A program made the translations under genes and the position numbers. Below the pieces are notes generated by a model. That model saw only the letters and a list, made by a program, of their open reading frames with translations, did no database searches and was not told where the DNA came from. DNA of 64,000 nucleotides from Paucimonas lemoignei (GTDB taxonomy: Bacteria > Pseudomonadota > Gammaproteobacteria > Pseudomonadales > Pseudomonadaceae), in the NCBI GenBank assembly GCA_900475325.1, contig LS483371.1, forward strand, positions 5,369,501-5,433,500, read 5' to 3'. Of this stretch, positions 39,254 to 47,834 are shown one piece after another (positions within the stretch are counted from its first letter, which is position 1; every line of letters starts with the position of its first letter).

Positions 39254-39460
39254 GTTAAACATAAGTTGAATGATAGATCCTGATATAAAAACTCACTAAA
39301 CAAGCCGTTACGCAGTTGATATAGGGTTAAACATAAAATTCATGTTTACACGCAAATTACGTATTACAGAACAAGCCTACAAATCCGCCAAAACCCCGTA
39401 ATCCCTGGGGCAAGCAACAATTAGAACAAGCGCTCATTTGAACACCTCGTTTATTTAAAC
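39254..39460. promoter_or_regulatory. AT-rich leader with repeated TAAAC/GTTTA motifs, likely operators
   Basis: Between ppa and the S24 regulator the DNA is strikingly AT-rich for this genome. It holds GTTAAACAT at 39254, the inverted repeat TAAACAT-N7-ATGTTTA at 39328-39348, and the palindrome GTTTATTTAAAC at 39449-39460, 30 bp before the ATG. Such spaced, related half-sites are what a CI-like repressor uses for autoregulation. The binding protein is inferred from position only. Confidence 0.5.
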
Positions 39461-39489
39461 CAGTTCACGACCGCCGTAAACTCGTTGCC

Positions 39490-40212
39490 ATGAATACATC
39501 AGGTGATCGACTCCGCGCCCTCCTTCGGGAGTGCCATCTCTCAGCCACGGACTTCGCTGCCAACCGGAAGGTCACGCCTCAGCATGTGAACAACTGGTTC
39601 AAGCGCGGCATCCCCATGGCTCGCCTGGAAGAGGTGGCTGAATTGTTGAGCGTCAACGCACGCTGGTTACGCTATGGCGAAGGCCCGAAACATCCCAGCG
39701 AATCCGCCAACGAAAACAGCGGCGGCGACTCCATCCCAATGCAAAGCGGAAGAAGCTTCTCCCGCGGCGATGTGGAAGTCCCGATCTATAAAGAAACCGA
39801 ATCCGATAACGGCCAGACAATCATCGCCGAGGCGCCCGGCAAAAAGATCCGGCTGCCTTTGCATGTGCTGCAAAGCATGAACATCAGCGTCGACAACGCG
39901 ATCTGCGTGGCCATGATCGGCAACAGCATGGCCGACAAGATTCAGGCCGACTCACTGATCGGCATCGACCGCGGCCTGACTCGTATTATCGATGGGGAAA
40001 TGTATGCGCTGGAACACAGCGGCATGCTGCGCGTGAAATACCTCTACCGGCTACCCGGCAACGGCTTGCGCCTGCGCAGCCACAACAGCGCCGAATACCC
40101 CGACGAACTGTTCACGGCTGAGCAGATAGAGGAGCAAGGCATACGCGTCTGGGGCTGGGTGTTCTGGTGGTCAACGCTCAATATCCAGAGGCCGACGTTG
40201 CAATTTCGGTGA
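39490..40212 (+). CDS. XRE/CI-like repressor with S24 (LexA-type) domain
   Basis: 240 residues. N-terminal helix-turn-helix (~5-60; LRECHLSATDFAANRKVTPQ, HVNNWFKRGIP), linker, and C-terminal S24 domain with Ser146 (MIGNSM) and Lys183 (LRVKYLYR), 37 residues apart as in LexA. It resembles PrtR/CI proteins that control tailocins and prophages under RecA. No Ala-Gly cleavage pair is seen in the usual place (IIAEAPGKKIR at ~111-121), so self-cleavage is uncertain. No phage or tailocin genes accompany it. The AT-rich leader and isolation suggest a mobile-element remnant or a domesticated regulator. Confidence 0.88.
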   Translation: MNTSGDRLRALLRECHLSATDFAANRKVTPQHVNNWFKRGIPMARLEEVAELLSVNARWLRYGEGPKHPSESANENSGGDSIPMQSGRSFSRGDVEVPIYKETESDNGQTIIAEAPGKKIRLPLHVLQSMNISVDNAICVAMIGNSMADKIQADSLIGIDRGLTRIIDGEMYALEHSGMLRVKYLYRLPGNGLRLRSHNSAEYPDELFTAEQIEEQGIRVWGWVFWWSTLNIQRPTLQFR

Positions 40213-40251
40213 TGGGCCAGGCTGCTGGAGATTCTATGATGTTGGTCACGG

Positions 40252-41117
40252 CCCCGTGGGAGCGAGCTTGCTCGCGAAGGCGATAGCAAAGCCGATAAAG
40301 ATGCGTCGGATGTACCGGCCTCTTCGCGAATGAATTCGCTCCCACGGGTTTGGTGATCGGCTGCGAATCGCTCTAACCCGACACATCGCCTTCGCAGCCT
40401 TCGGCAGCTCCTACGTCACGCCTCCCTGGTCAGCTTGACCCCGGCCCCGTGGGAGCGAGCTTGCTCGCGAAGGCGATAGCAAAGCTGATAAAGATGCGTC
40501 GGATGTACCGGCCTCTTCGCGAATGAATTCGCTCCCACGGGTTTGGTGATCGGCTGCGAATCGCTCTAACCCGACACATCGCCTTCGCAGCCTTCGGCAG
40601 CTCCTACGTCACGCCACCTTGGCCAGTTCAACCCCGGCCCCGTGGGAGCGAGCTTGCTCGCGAAGGCGATAGCACAGCCGATAAAGATGCGTCGGATGTA
40701 CCGGCCTCTTCGCGAATGAATTCGCTCCCACGGGTTTGGTGATCGGCTGCGAATCGGTCCAACCCGACACATCGCCTTCGCAGCCTTCGGCAGCTCCTAC
40801 GTCACGCCTCCCTGGCCAGCTTGACCCCGGCCCCGTGGGAGCGAGCTTGCTCGCGAAGGCGATAGCACAGCCGATAAAGATGCGTCGGATGTACCGGCCT
40901 CTTCGCGAATGAATTCGCTCCCACGGGTTTGGTGATCGGCTGCGAATCGGTCCAACCCGACACATCGCCTTCGCAGCCTTCGGCAGCTCCTACGTCACGC
41001 CTCCCTGGCCAGCTTGACCCCGGCCCCGTGGGAGCGAGCTTGCTCGCGAAGGCGATAGCAAAGCTGATAAAGATGCGTCGGATGTACCGGCCTCTTCGCG
41101 AATGAATTCGCTCCCAC
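40252..41117. repeat. Tandem array of a 193-bp REPIN-containing unit, 4.5 copies
   Basis: Units begin at 40252, 40445, 40638, 40831 and 41024, each exactly 193 bp apart; the fifth stops at 41117 after its first palindrome. Each unit holds a full REPIN (CGTGGGAGCGAGCTTGCTCG ... TTCGCGAATGAATTCGCTCC CAC), a spacer (TTTGGTGATCGGCTGCGAAT), and one arm of the other REP class (TTCGCAGCCTTCGGCAGCTC CTAC). Copies differ at a few bases (GCCGAT/GCTGAT, CTCTAACC/GTCCAACC, TCCCTGG/ACCTTGG). Not coding: the frames that cross it change frame at each unit. Confidence 0.95.
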
Positions 41118-41345
41118 AAGTTACGCCCTACTGACCGCCCGCTTGATGACAAAACATTTCAACGCTGGGCAATCGCCGCGAACCTCAGTATCCTCCCCGC
41201 CATCCCGGCCCGAGGCACACCCACCCCGCAGCCGACAGCGACGCGAAGCTGCACCCGCGTCGCCATCCTCATTAGCGCCACTCGCTGAGCGCACCTGTTA
41301 AAGGCGAGCACGGTTTGCCAAAAACAAACCAAGCTCGTCCTTGAG
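41118..41345 (+). other. Unassigned stretch before a lone terminator; possible small RNA
   Basis: No convincing protein frame. A plus-strand terminator at 41346-41369 has no gene in front of it. The ~60 bases before it include GGTTTGCCAAAAACAAACCA, which can fold as GGTTTG/CAAACC. This would suit a short non-coding transcript, but no clear promoter was found. Confidence 0.3.
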
Positions 41346-41369
41346 AAGCCGGCCACAAGCCGGCTTTTT
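41346..41369 (+). terminator. Intrinsic terminator without an obvious gene
   Basis: AAGCCGGC-CACAA-GCCGGCTT followed by TTT: 8-bp GC-rich stem and short T-run, oriented for plus-strand transcription. The upstream neighbour on this strand is the repeat array. Confidence 0.8.
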
Positions 41370-41407
41370 AATGCCTGCTGCAAAAGCCCGACGCGTGTCG
41401 CGTCCGG

Positions 41408-42304
41408 TTAAATCCCCGCCATCTCCGCCGAAGCCTCCACCTCCGCCATTTGATACTGCAACAACGGCATTTCAATCAACGCAACCTGCGTGGGAGAGAA
41501 GTGGTTTTCTTCTTCGGTATCGGTGGTGCTCAGGCTGATGCCTAGGGGCATACCGGAGTAAGCGTCGAGGACAAGGTTGTAGAGGTCGGCGCCGGATGCA
41601 CGGATTTTGCTGACGGCGCCGCTGGCCATGTGGACGAAGCAGCGGGACATGAAGTCCATGGACGGGTCGTCTTTGAGTTGATACTTGTCGACGATTTTCT
41701 GGATGAGCGCCTGGGTGGAGGCCGAGTTGCAGTGTTCGAAGGTGAAGCTGTCCCAGTGGTACTCGCCCAAGGCGCGGTAGAGCTCCGGCACCATGCCAGC
41801 ATCATAGTCCCAGCCCTGATTCCAGGCGTCGTCTTCGGGCGCGCCGCTGGCGTCGTCCACCAGCCGGATACGCTGGATCTGCTCGGGATTGATGATCAGC
41901 TTGCGGCTGTTCAGGGTGCTGACTACCAGCCAGTGCGGCTCCTCGCGCTCGGTGGCCAGCGCATCGCGTACCCGGGAGTACTCGCTCAGGGTGATGGGAT
42001 ACCAATTGCAATTAAGTTGGCCGGGCAGCAGCAACCCAAGGTGCCCCCAGAAACCGTCGAGGATAGGGTGCTCCCCTGAAAACCAGTGTCGGGATGCCAT
42101 CTTCCGGCCGCTGGTATCAAAGTCGAGCAAGTCATCGACACTGGTGCCCAGCAGCGTGGCGATGTCTCGAAGCACCGTCCCATCAGGCTCGGCTGTCCCG
42201 CTTTCCCAAGACTGAACAAGCGGTTCGGGGACGCTCAGCTCCCTGGCGAAGTCGGCAATAGAAAGTCCCAGGGTGGTGGTGCGTAATTCTTGTAGTCGTT
42301 GCAT
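41408..42304 (-). CDS. XRE-family transcriptional regulator with an uncharacterised C-terminal domain
   Basis: 298 residues from the ATG at 42304 (MQRLQELRTTTLGLSIADFA), with GGAG 7 bp upstream; a TTG five codons earlier lies before the ribosome site. Helix-turn-helix at ~1-62 (FARELSVPEPLVQSWESGTA, ATLLGTSVDDLLDF). The remaining ~230 residues are soluble, acidic and aromatic (HWFSGEHPILDGFWGHLGLL, NPEQIQRIRLVDD, WNQGWDYDAGMVPELYRALG), unrecognised, possibly a ligand-sensing domain. It is an orphan next to the repeat array and the second regulator in this small accessory zone. Confidence 0.82.
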   Translation of the reverse strand: MQRLQELRTTTLGLSIADFARELSVPEPLVQSWESGTAEPDGTVLRDIATLLGTSVDDLLDFDTSGRKMASRHWFSGEHPILDGFWGHLGLLLPGQLNCNWYPITLSEYSRVRDALATEREEPHWLVVSTLNSRKLIINPEQIQRIRLVDDASGAPEDDAWNQGWDYDAGMVPELYRALGEYHWDSFTFEHCNSASTQALIQKIVDKYQLKDDPSMDFMSRCFVHMASGAVSKIRASGADLYNLVLDAYSGMPLGISLSTTDTEEENHFSPTQVALIEMPLLQYQMAEVEASAEMAGI

Positions 42305-42640
42305 CGAAAACTCCAACAATCAAATCATCCAAGACACGACAACGCCCGGCGAACCCCAGCGGGGGATGACCAGAGCCGCGTGGCACATGCCGAACCCAAG
42401 GTAGCCGCAGCAGGCATTTATGGAATGCCCAAACGTTTACGGAACGAGTAGCTCATGGCGTAATCGACTGAAGGACGTTTCCCACAAGTGTTCGAACGAG
42501 ATGACACTCGGGCGAACTGACACAGAAGAAAAACACCGGATTCAAAGACATCAGCCGTGTATTTCAGGGCCTGCTCATTTGCCCCGAGGCCCACGCTCTG
42601 CTAGTGTCGCGCCGGTTTAACCTCTACCGGAAAAGCGCCC
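42305..42640. other. Intergenic space between divergent regulator and xseB
   Basis: 336 bp that must contain the promoters of both the XRE gene and the xseB-ispA operon. I see no REP, no convincing frame (a 66-codon plus-strand frame has no ribosome site or protein-like composition) and no clear consensus boxes. GTGTTCGAAC near 42490 is a short palindrome. Confidence 0.5.
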
Positions 42641-42883
42641 ATGGCCCGCAAGAAAGCTGCACTGGATTTCGAACAATCCCTCGCTGATCTGCAAACGCTG
42701 GTAGAGCGTTTGGAAAATGGCGAGTTGTCGTTGGAAGACTCGTTGACCGCCTTCGAGCAAGGTATCCGCCTGACCCGCGACTGTCAGGGCGCACTGGCGC
42801 AGGCTGAGCAGAAGGTACAAGTGCTGCTCGAGCGCGACGGTGAACTGGCCGAAGAGCCTTTCGATGCGGAACAGCCCGAATGA
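42641..42883 (+). CDS. xseB: Exodeoxyribonuclease VII small subunit
   Basis: 80 residues; partners XseA in degrading single-stranded DNA. The family core is visible as [20 protein letters not shown] then [20 protein letters not shown]. It ends in a four-base overlap (ATGA) with ispA, the conserved xseB-ispA-dxs arrangement. xseA is elsewhere. Confidence 0.96.
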   Translation: MARKKAALDFEQSLADLQTLVERLENGELSLEDSLTAFEQGIRLTRDCQGALAQAEQKVQVLLERDGELAEEPFDAEQPE

Positions 42884-43767
42884 TCGCGAACTATCAGGCG
42901 TTGAGTCAGAGCCGCGTCAATGCGGCGCTGGAAGGTCTGTTTGCAGCACCCGCTCCTGAGTTGACCCGCCTTTATGCCGCCATGCGCTACAGCGTGATGA
43001 ATGGCGGCAAGCGCGTGCGTCCGCTGCTGGCCTATGCCGCTTGCGAAGCACTGGGTGGCAAGGCCGAAGACGCTAACGGCGCCGCCTGCGCAGTGGAGCT
43101 GATTCACGCGTATTCGCTGGTGCACGATGACCTGCCTGCCATGGACGACGACGATTTGCGTCGCGGCCAGCCCACCACTCACAAGGCCTTTGATGAGGCC
43201 TGCGCGATCCTGGCCGGTGACGGGCTGCAGAGCCTGGCATTCACTGCCCTGCTCGACCCGAGCCTGAGTTCTCGCGATGCCGACACGCGCTTGCAGATGG
43301 TCAGCGCCTTGGCGCAGGCCGCAGGGCCTGCTGGCATGGTCGGCGGCCAGGCCATTGATCTGGGCTCGGTGGGGCTCAAGCTGGACCAGGCGGCACTGGA
43401 ATTCATGCACCGGCACAAGACCGGCGCGTTGATCGAGGCCAGCGTCAGACTCGGCGCCCTGGCCAGCGGTCATGCCGATCAGACCAGGCTCGATGCGTTG
43501 CAGGTGTATGCCCGCGCCGTTGGCCTCGCGTTCCAGGTGCAGGACGACATCCTCGACGTTGAAAGCGATACCGAGACCCTCGGCAAACGCCAGGGCGCGG
43601 ACATCGCACGCGACAAACCGACCTACCCGGCGCTGCTCGGCCTGGAACCTGCTCGGCAGTACGCCTTGCAGTTGCGCGATCAGGCGATTGACGCCTTGCG
43701 ACTTTTCGACGCATCTGCCGACCCGTTGCGTGAACTGGCTCGTTTTATCGTCGAACGGCGCAATTGA
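42880..43767 (+). CDS. ispA: Farnesyl diphosphate synthase
   Basis: Condenses DMAPP/GPP with IPP to farnesyl diphosphate, precursor of ubiquinone and undecaprenyl phosphate. 295 residues. First Asp-rich motif DDLPAMD at 83-89, second DDILD at 222-226, GGKRVRPLL at 42-50. The residues before the first motif (AYSLVH) lack a large aromatic at the critical chain-length site except Tyr78, consistent with a short-chain product. Confidence 0.97.
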   Translation: MIANYQALSQSRVNAALEGLFAAPAPELTRLYAAMRYSVMNGGKRVRPLLAYAACEALGGKAEDANGAACAVELIHAYSLVHDDLPAMDDDDLRRGQPTTHKAFDEACAILAGDGLQSLAFTALLDPSLSSRDADTRLQMVSALAQAAGPAGMVGGQAIDLGSVGLKLDQAALEFMHRHKTGALIEASVRLGALASGHADQTRLDALQVYARAVGLAFQVQDDILDVESDTETLGKRQGADIARDKPTYPALLGLEPARQYALQLRDQAIDALRLFDASADPLRELARFIVERRN

Positions 43768-43927
43768 TCGCTTTCATGTGATTGAAAAACTCCCGAACCG
43801 GACGCCATTGGCCGGGTCAGAGACTTGTATTTGAACGGTTTGCCTGCGCATCCGCCACTGCACTTCATGGGCAGCATGCGATGCATCAGGTAAACTGCCG
43901 CCTCTTTTACTTATAACGATTCGCCTG

Positions 43928-45823
43928 ATGCCCACGACGTTCAAAGAGATCCCCCGCGTGCGCCCGACCACGCCGCTGCTCGACCGTGCTGACACGCCGG
44001 ACGGCCTGCGTCGCCTGGGTGAAGCCGAGCTGGAAGCACTGGCCGATGAACTGCGCCTGGAGCTGCTCTATTCCGTTGGCCAGACCGGCGGGCATTTCGG
44101 TGCCGGCCTGGGTGTCATCGAGCTGACTATCGCCCTGCATTACGTGTTTGATACCCCCGACGACCGCCTGGTCTGGGACGTCGGCCATCAGGCGTATCCG
44201 CACAAGATCCTCACCGGCCGTCGCCAGCGCATGAACACCCTGCGCCAGAAAGACGGTGTGGCAGCCTTCCCGCGGCGCAGCGAGAGCGAGTACGACACCT
44301 TTGGCGTCGGGCACTCCAGCACTTCGATCAGCGCCGCACTGGGCATGGCGATAGCCGCCCGACTGCAAGGCAGCGATCGCAAGTCCATCGCGGTGATCGG
44401 TGACGGCGCGTTGACGGCGGGCATGGCGTTCGAAGCGCTGAACCATGCGCCGGAAGTCGCCGCCAACATGCTGGTGATCCTCAACGACAACGATATGTCG
44501 ATCTCGCGCAATGTCGGCGGGCTGTCGAACTATCTGGCAAAGATCCTTTCCAGCCGCACGTACACCAGCATGCGCGAAGGCAGCAAAAAAGTGCTGTCGC
44601 GCCTGCCGGGTGCCTGGGAAATCGCGCGCCGCACAGAAGAATACGCCAAGGGCATGCTGGTCCCCGGCACGCTGTTCGAAGAGCTGGGCTGGAACTACAT
44701 CGGGCCTATCGACGGCCACGACCTGCCGACCCTGATCGCCACGCTGCGCAACATGCGCGACCTCAAAGGCCCGCAGTTCCTGCACGTGGTGACCAAAAAA
44801 GGTAAAGGCTTCGCGCCGGCCGAAGTCGACCCGATCGGCTATCACGCCATCACCAAGCTTGATCCACTCGACGCTCCGGCCAGCGCGCCGAAGAAAGTCA
44901 GCGGGCCCAAGTATTCCGGTGTGTTTGGCCAGTGGATCTGCGACATGGCCGACGCTGATTCGCTGCTGGTAGGTATTACGCCAGCGATGAAAGAAGGCTC
45001 AGACATGGTCGAGTTCAGCGAGCGCTTCCCGGAGCGCTACTTCGACGTCGCCATTGCCGAGCAGCACGCAGTGACGTTGGCGGCAGGCATGGCCTGTGAA
45101 GGCGCCAAGCCAGTGGTGGCGATTTATTCGACGTTCCTGCAACGCGGCTATGACCAACTGATTCATGACGTGGCGGTGCAGAATCTAGACGTGCTGTTCG
45201 CCATCGACCGCGCCGGTCTGGTAGGCGAAGACGGCCCGACGCACGCGGGCAGCTTTGACCTCTCCTACCTGCGCTGCATCCCCGGCATTGTGGTGATGAC
45301 CCCGAGCGACGAAAACGAACTGCGTTCGATGCTCAGCACCGGCTACCTGCACAACGGCCCGGCGGCTGTACGCTACCCGCGCGGCACCGGCCCAAACGCA
45401 GTGATCGACAGCGGCCTGGCGCCTATCGAGATCGGCAAGGGTGTTGTTCGTCGTAATGGCCAGGGCGTTGCCATTCTGGTGTTCGGCGTGCAATTGGCCG
45501 ACGCATTGAAGGTCGCCGAGAAGCTGGACGCCACCGTGATCGACATGCGCTTCGTCAAACCCATTGATGAAGCGCTGATCCGCGATGCAGCGGCCAATCA
45601 CGAGCTGCTGGTCACCCTGGAAGAGAACGCGATCATGGGCGGCGCCGGCGCGGCCGTCAGCGAGTTCCTGGCCCGGGAAAACATCCTCAAGTCCGTGCTG
45701 CACCTGGGCTTGCCGGACGCTTACGTCGAACACGCCAAGCCCGCGCAGATGCTGGCCGAATGCGGGCTGGACGAAGCCGGGATTGAAGCGGCGATCAATG
45801 AGCGGTTGGTGTTGATTGGCTGA
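43928..45823 (+). CDS. dxs: 1-deoxy-D-xylulose-5-phosphate synthase
   Basis: Thiamine-diphosphate enzyme making DXP from pyruvate and glyceraldehyde-3-phosphate, entry to the MEP isoprenoid route and also to thiamine and pyridoxal. 631 residues. Features: [20 protein letters not shown] (~53-72), the TPP motif [15 protein letters not shown] (~158-172), [24 protein letters not shown] transketolase segment (~415-435) and the C-terminal domain ending INERLVLIG. It lies 160 bp after ispA and ends in a terminator. Confidence 0.98.
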   Translation: MPTTFKEIPRVRPTTPLLDRADTPDGLRRLGEAELEALADELRLELLYSVGQTGGHFGAGLGVIELTIALHYVFDTPDDRLVWDVGHQAYPHKILTGRRQRMNTLRQKDGVAAFPRRSESEYDTFGVGHSSTSISAALGMAIAARLQGSDRKSIAVIGDGALTAGMAFEALNHAPEVAANMLVILNDNDMSISRNVGGLSNYLAKILSSRTYTSMREGSKKVLSRLPGAWEIARRTEEYAKGMLVPGTLFEELGWNYIGPIDGHDLPTLIATLRNMRDLKGPQFLHVVTKKGKGFAPAEVDPIGYHAITKLDPLDAPASAPKKVSGPKYSGVFGQWICDMADADSLLVGITPAMKEGSDMVEFSERFPERYFDVAIAEQHAVTLAAGMACEGAKPVVAIYSTFLQRGYDQLIHDVAVQNLDVLFAIDRAGLVGEDGPTHAGSFDLSYLRCIPGIVVMTPSDENELRSMLSTGYLHNGPAAVRYPRGTGPNAVIDSGLAPIEIGKGVVRRNGQGVAILVFGVQLADALKVAEKLDATVIDMRFVKPIDEALIRDAAANHELLVTLEENAIMGGAGAAVSEFLARENILKSVLHLGLPDAYVEHAKPAQMLAECGLDEAGIEAAINERLVLIG

Positions 45824-45838
45824 TCGTTGGAAATCAAA

Positions 45839-45867
45839 GAAAGGCGCTCATTGAGCGCCTTTTTTGT
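45839..45867 (+). terminator. Intrinsic terminator of dxs
   Basis: AAAGGCGCTCA-TTGAGCGCCTTTTTT: 9-10-bp stem and T6, 16 bp after the stop. Confidence 0.93.
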
Positions 45868-45950
45868 GCGCGATAGGTTCAATCCTGCGCAAACCCTGTG
45901 AAAGATTCTATGCCTGCCTGCAACCCCGCAGGGCCCCAGGCTCAGTAGAT

Positions 45951-46049
45951 CCCTGTGGGAGCGAGCTTGCTTGCGAAGGCAATGTTCCTGCCATCAGAAA
46001 TATGTGGGATTGTCCCGGCCTCTTCGCGAGCAAGCTCGCTCCCACAGGG
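45951..46049. repeat. REPIN (GAGCTTGCTTGCGAAG type)
   Basis: Outer CCCTGTGGGAGCGAGCTTGC and GCAAGCTCGCTCCCACAGGG are exact complements. It lies between convergent dxs and the small membrane-protein gene. Confidence 0.86.
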
Positions 46050-46075
46050 AATCCCCTAAACAATGCGAATGCAAC

Positions 46076-46495
46076 TCAAGCCAGCTGACGGGGTATCCGG
46101 TAGAGATACAACAGCACAACGCTGGAAAACCCCAACAGCAACAGCGGCACCAACTCCAACCCAACAAACACGCCCAGAGCGGCAATCCATGCCGGTAGCC
46201 CGGCAGCCAGAAACGCGCTGCGGCGAGCATCGGCCAGGGTGATCCAGGCGGCGGGTTCTTCAAGGGTATCCCGGGCAGCGCCGGTGGCGATCAAGGCGTG
46301 TTTGTAGCGGCCGAAAGGCTTGAGGCTGACGAACATTGAGGTCAGGCCCGCGACAAAGAAAGGCATTGCCAGCACAGGCAGGATGGCATTGCTGCTATCG
46401 AAGGAGCTGCTGACCACAAACAATGGGGCCAGCGTCAACACCAGTTGCCACCACCACCCGAGGGCGAAGCGGCGTCTGGTGTTGTTGCGGTTCAC
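46076..46495 (-). CDS. Small hypothetical inner-membrane protein
   Basis: 139 residues with four likely membrane helices: ~13-30 ([15 protein letters not shown]), ~38-57 ([19 protein letters not shown]), ~94-112 ([19 protein letters not shown]) and ~114-131 ([19 protein letters not shown]). A polar loop [20 protein letters not shown] is at ~62-81. No family recognised. It starts with a GTG that overlaps the ribA stop (GTGA), so it is translated with ribA; a link to flavin chemistry is not implied by its sequence. Confidence 0.8.
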   Translation of the reverse strand: MNRNNTRRRFALGWWWQLVLTLAPLFVVSSSFDSSNAILPVLAMPFFVAGLTSMFVSLKPFGRYKHALIATGAARDTLEEPAAWITLADARRSAFLAAGLPAWIAALGVFVGLELVPLLLLGFSSVVLLYLYRIPRQLA

Positions 46496-47109
46496 GCGCG
46501 ATCGGCCTCGCCTTGATGCTCGTTGCCCATCATGTGCCCGAGCTTGCCGGCTTTGGTGGCCAGATACAGTTTGTTGTGCGGGTTGTGCCCGGTGTGCAGC
46601 GGCACGCGCTCGGCGACGTTGATGCCCATCTCAGTGAGGGCTTTGACCTTGCGTGGGTTGTTGGTCATCAAACGCAGTGCGTCGACACCCAGGTGCTGCA
46701 GCATCGGCAGGCAGATCGCGTAGTCGCGCTGGTCTGCGGCGAAACCCAGACGTTCGTTGGCTTCTACAGTGTCAGCGCCGCCATCCTGCAACTCGTAAGC
46801 CCGGACCTTGTTCAACAGGCCAATGCCCCGGCCTTCCTGACGCAGATACAACAACACGCCACGACCTTCGGAAGCGATGGCGCGCAAGGCGGCTTCGAGC
46901 TGGGAGCCACAATCACAGCGCTGGCTGAACAGGGCGTCGCCGGTCAGGCATTCGGAATGGACGCGACCCAGCACTGGAGCGCCGTCAGATACATCGCCAA
47001 GGCTCAGAACCAGATGTTCGCGACCGGTCGCATGCTCAAGGAAGCCATGCATGGTGAATTCTGCAAATGGGGTAGGCAGCTTGGAGGCGGCTACAAATAC
47101 GACGGGCAC
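46492..47109 (-). CDS. ribA: GTP cyclohydrolase II
   Basis: First committed step of riboflavin synthesis from GTP. 205 residues. Zinc cysteines C54, C65 and C67 ([17 protein letters not shown]), [12 protein letters not shown] (~91-102), and the GTP-binding end [17 protein letters not shown]. Because the second domain of RibBA in this genome lacks these residues, this stand-alone enzyme is probably the only active cyclohydrolase II here. It lies apart from the main rib cluster. Confidence 0.97.
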   Translation of the reverse strand: MPVVFVAASKLPTPFAEFTMHGFLEHATGREHLVLSLGDVSDGAPVLGRVHSECLTGDALFSQRCDCGSQLEAALRAIASEGRGVLLYLRQEGRGIGLLNKVRAYELQDGGADTVEANERLGFAADQRDYAICLPMLQHLGVDALRLMTNNPRKVKALTEMGINVAERVPLHTGHNPHNKLYLATKAGKLGHMMGNEHQGEADRA

Positions 47110-47241
47110 CGTGTGCTCCTGATCAGTATGGGACTGGAAATTCGCAAGGCGGCATTGTAACAGCAGGTCCGGGCGGACGCTTAGGCTGAATTGTCGAGGA
47201 TATTGATCAGGAAGTTAGATTGATGCCTTCCGTGATATTTC

Positions 47242-47318
47242 CCTGTAGGAGCTGCCGAAGGCTGCGAAGGCGATATTTCGGCAAACCGCCATTCGCAGCC
47301 CTCGGCAGCTCCTACAGG
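47242..47318. repeat. REP palindrome (GAGCTGCCGAAGGCTGCGAA type)
   Basis: Arms CCTGTAGGAGCTGCCGAAGG and (one mismatch, CCCTCGG) GCTCCTACAGG. It abuts the pgpA stop by 6 bp, downstream of both pgpA and in front of ribA. Confidence 0.85.
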
Positions 47319-47324
47319 TTCAAC

Positions 47325-47834
47325 TCAAAACCACGCCCAAGCCCAGACGATGCCCTGCATCGCCACCCAGGCGAAGACCCCGGCCAGCACGTCGTCGAGC
47401 ATGATGCCTACGCCGCCGTGAACATGCCGGTCGATCCAGTGAATCGGCCACGGCTTGAGGATGTCGAAAAAGCGGAACACCAGGAACCCCACCAAGAGCC
47501 AGACCCATCCCTCGGGCACCAGCCACAAGGTGATCCACATGCCGACCATTTCGTCCCAGACGATGCCTTCATGGTCGTGCACGCCCAAATCGTCAGCCAC
47601 TTTGCCGCACAGCCAAAAGCCGAACAGCATGGTGATGCCCAGCATCAGCCAGTAACCCCAGTCCGGGAGCATTTGCCACAGCGGAATAAACGGCACGGCC
47701 ACCATTGAGCCCCAGGTGCCGGGTGCTTTGGGTAAGGTGCCGGAACCGAAGCCGAAGGCAAGAAAGTGCCACGGGTTGCTCCACACCGAAGGTGGAACGA
47801 ATTCAGCCGGGACCTGCTTGGGATGATCTGTCAC
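47325..47834 (-). CDS. pgpA: Phosphatidylglycerophosphatase A
   Basis: Membrane enzyme removing phosphate from phosphatidylglycerol-phosphate. 169 residues: FGFGSGTLPKAPGTWGSMVA at ~32-51, GKVADDLGVHDHEGIVWDEM then VGMWITL (~89-115) with the conserved Asp/His/Glu, and FRFFDILKPWPIHWIDRHVH near 133-152. The GTG start overlaps the thiL stop (GTGA). Last gene of the ribD-to-pgpA run. Confidence 0.96.
   Translation of the reverse strand: MTDHPKQVPAEFVPPSVWSNPWHFLAFGFGSGTLPKAPGTWGSMVAVPFIPLWQMLPDWGYWLMLGITMLFGFWLCGKVADDLGVHDHEGIVWDEMVGMWITLWLVPEGWVWLLVGFLVFRFFDILKPWPIHWIDRHVHGGVGIMLDDVLAGVFAWVAMQGIVWAWAWF

Noticed and set aside
40252..41117. Regularly spaced repeats considered as a CRISPR array
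   Set aside because: The whole 193-bp unit is repeated, spacers are the same in all copies, and no cas genes are near.
40566..41152. Repeated ~70-118-codon minus-strand frames with identical peptide pieces
   Set aside because: They are translations of the REPIN units; the 193-bp period is not a multiple of three, so the frame changes at each unit and no ribosome site is present.
41270..41369. CrcZ/CrcX-type small RNA
   Set aside because: Only one CA-rich stretch (AAAAACAAA) is present; Crc RNAs have several. Left only as a generic small-RNA candidate.
42420..42620. A 66-codon frame upstream of xseB
   Set aside because: No ribosome site and atypical composition; falls in the promoter space.
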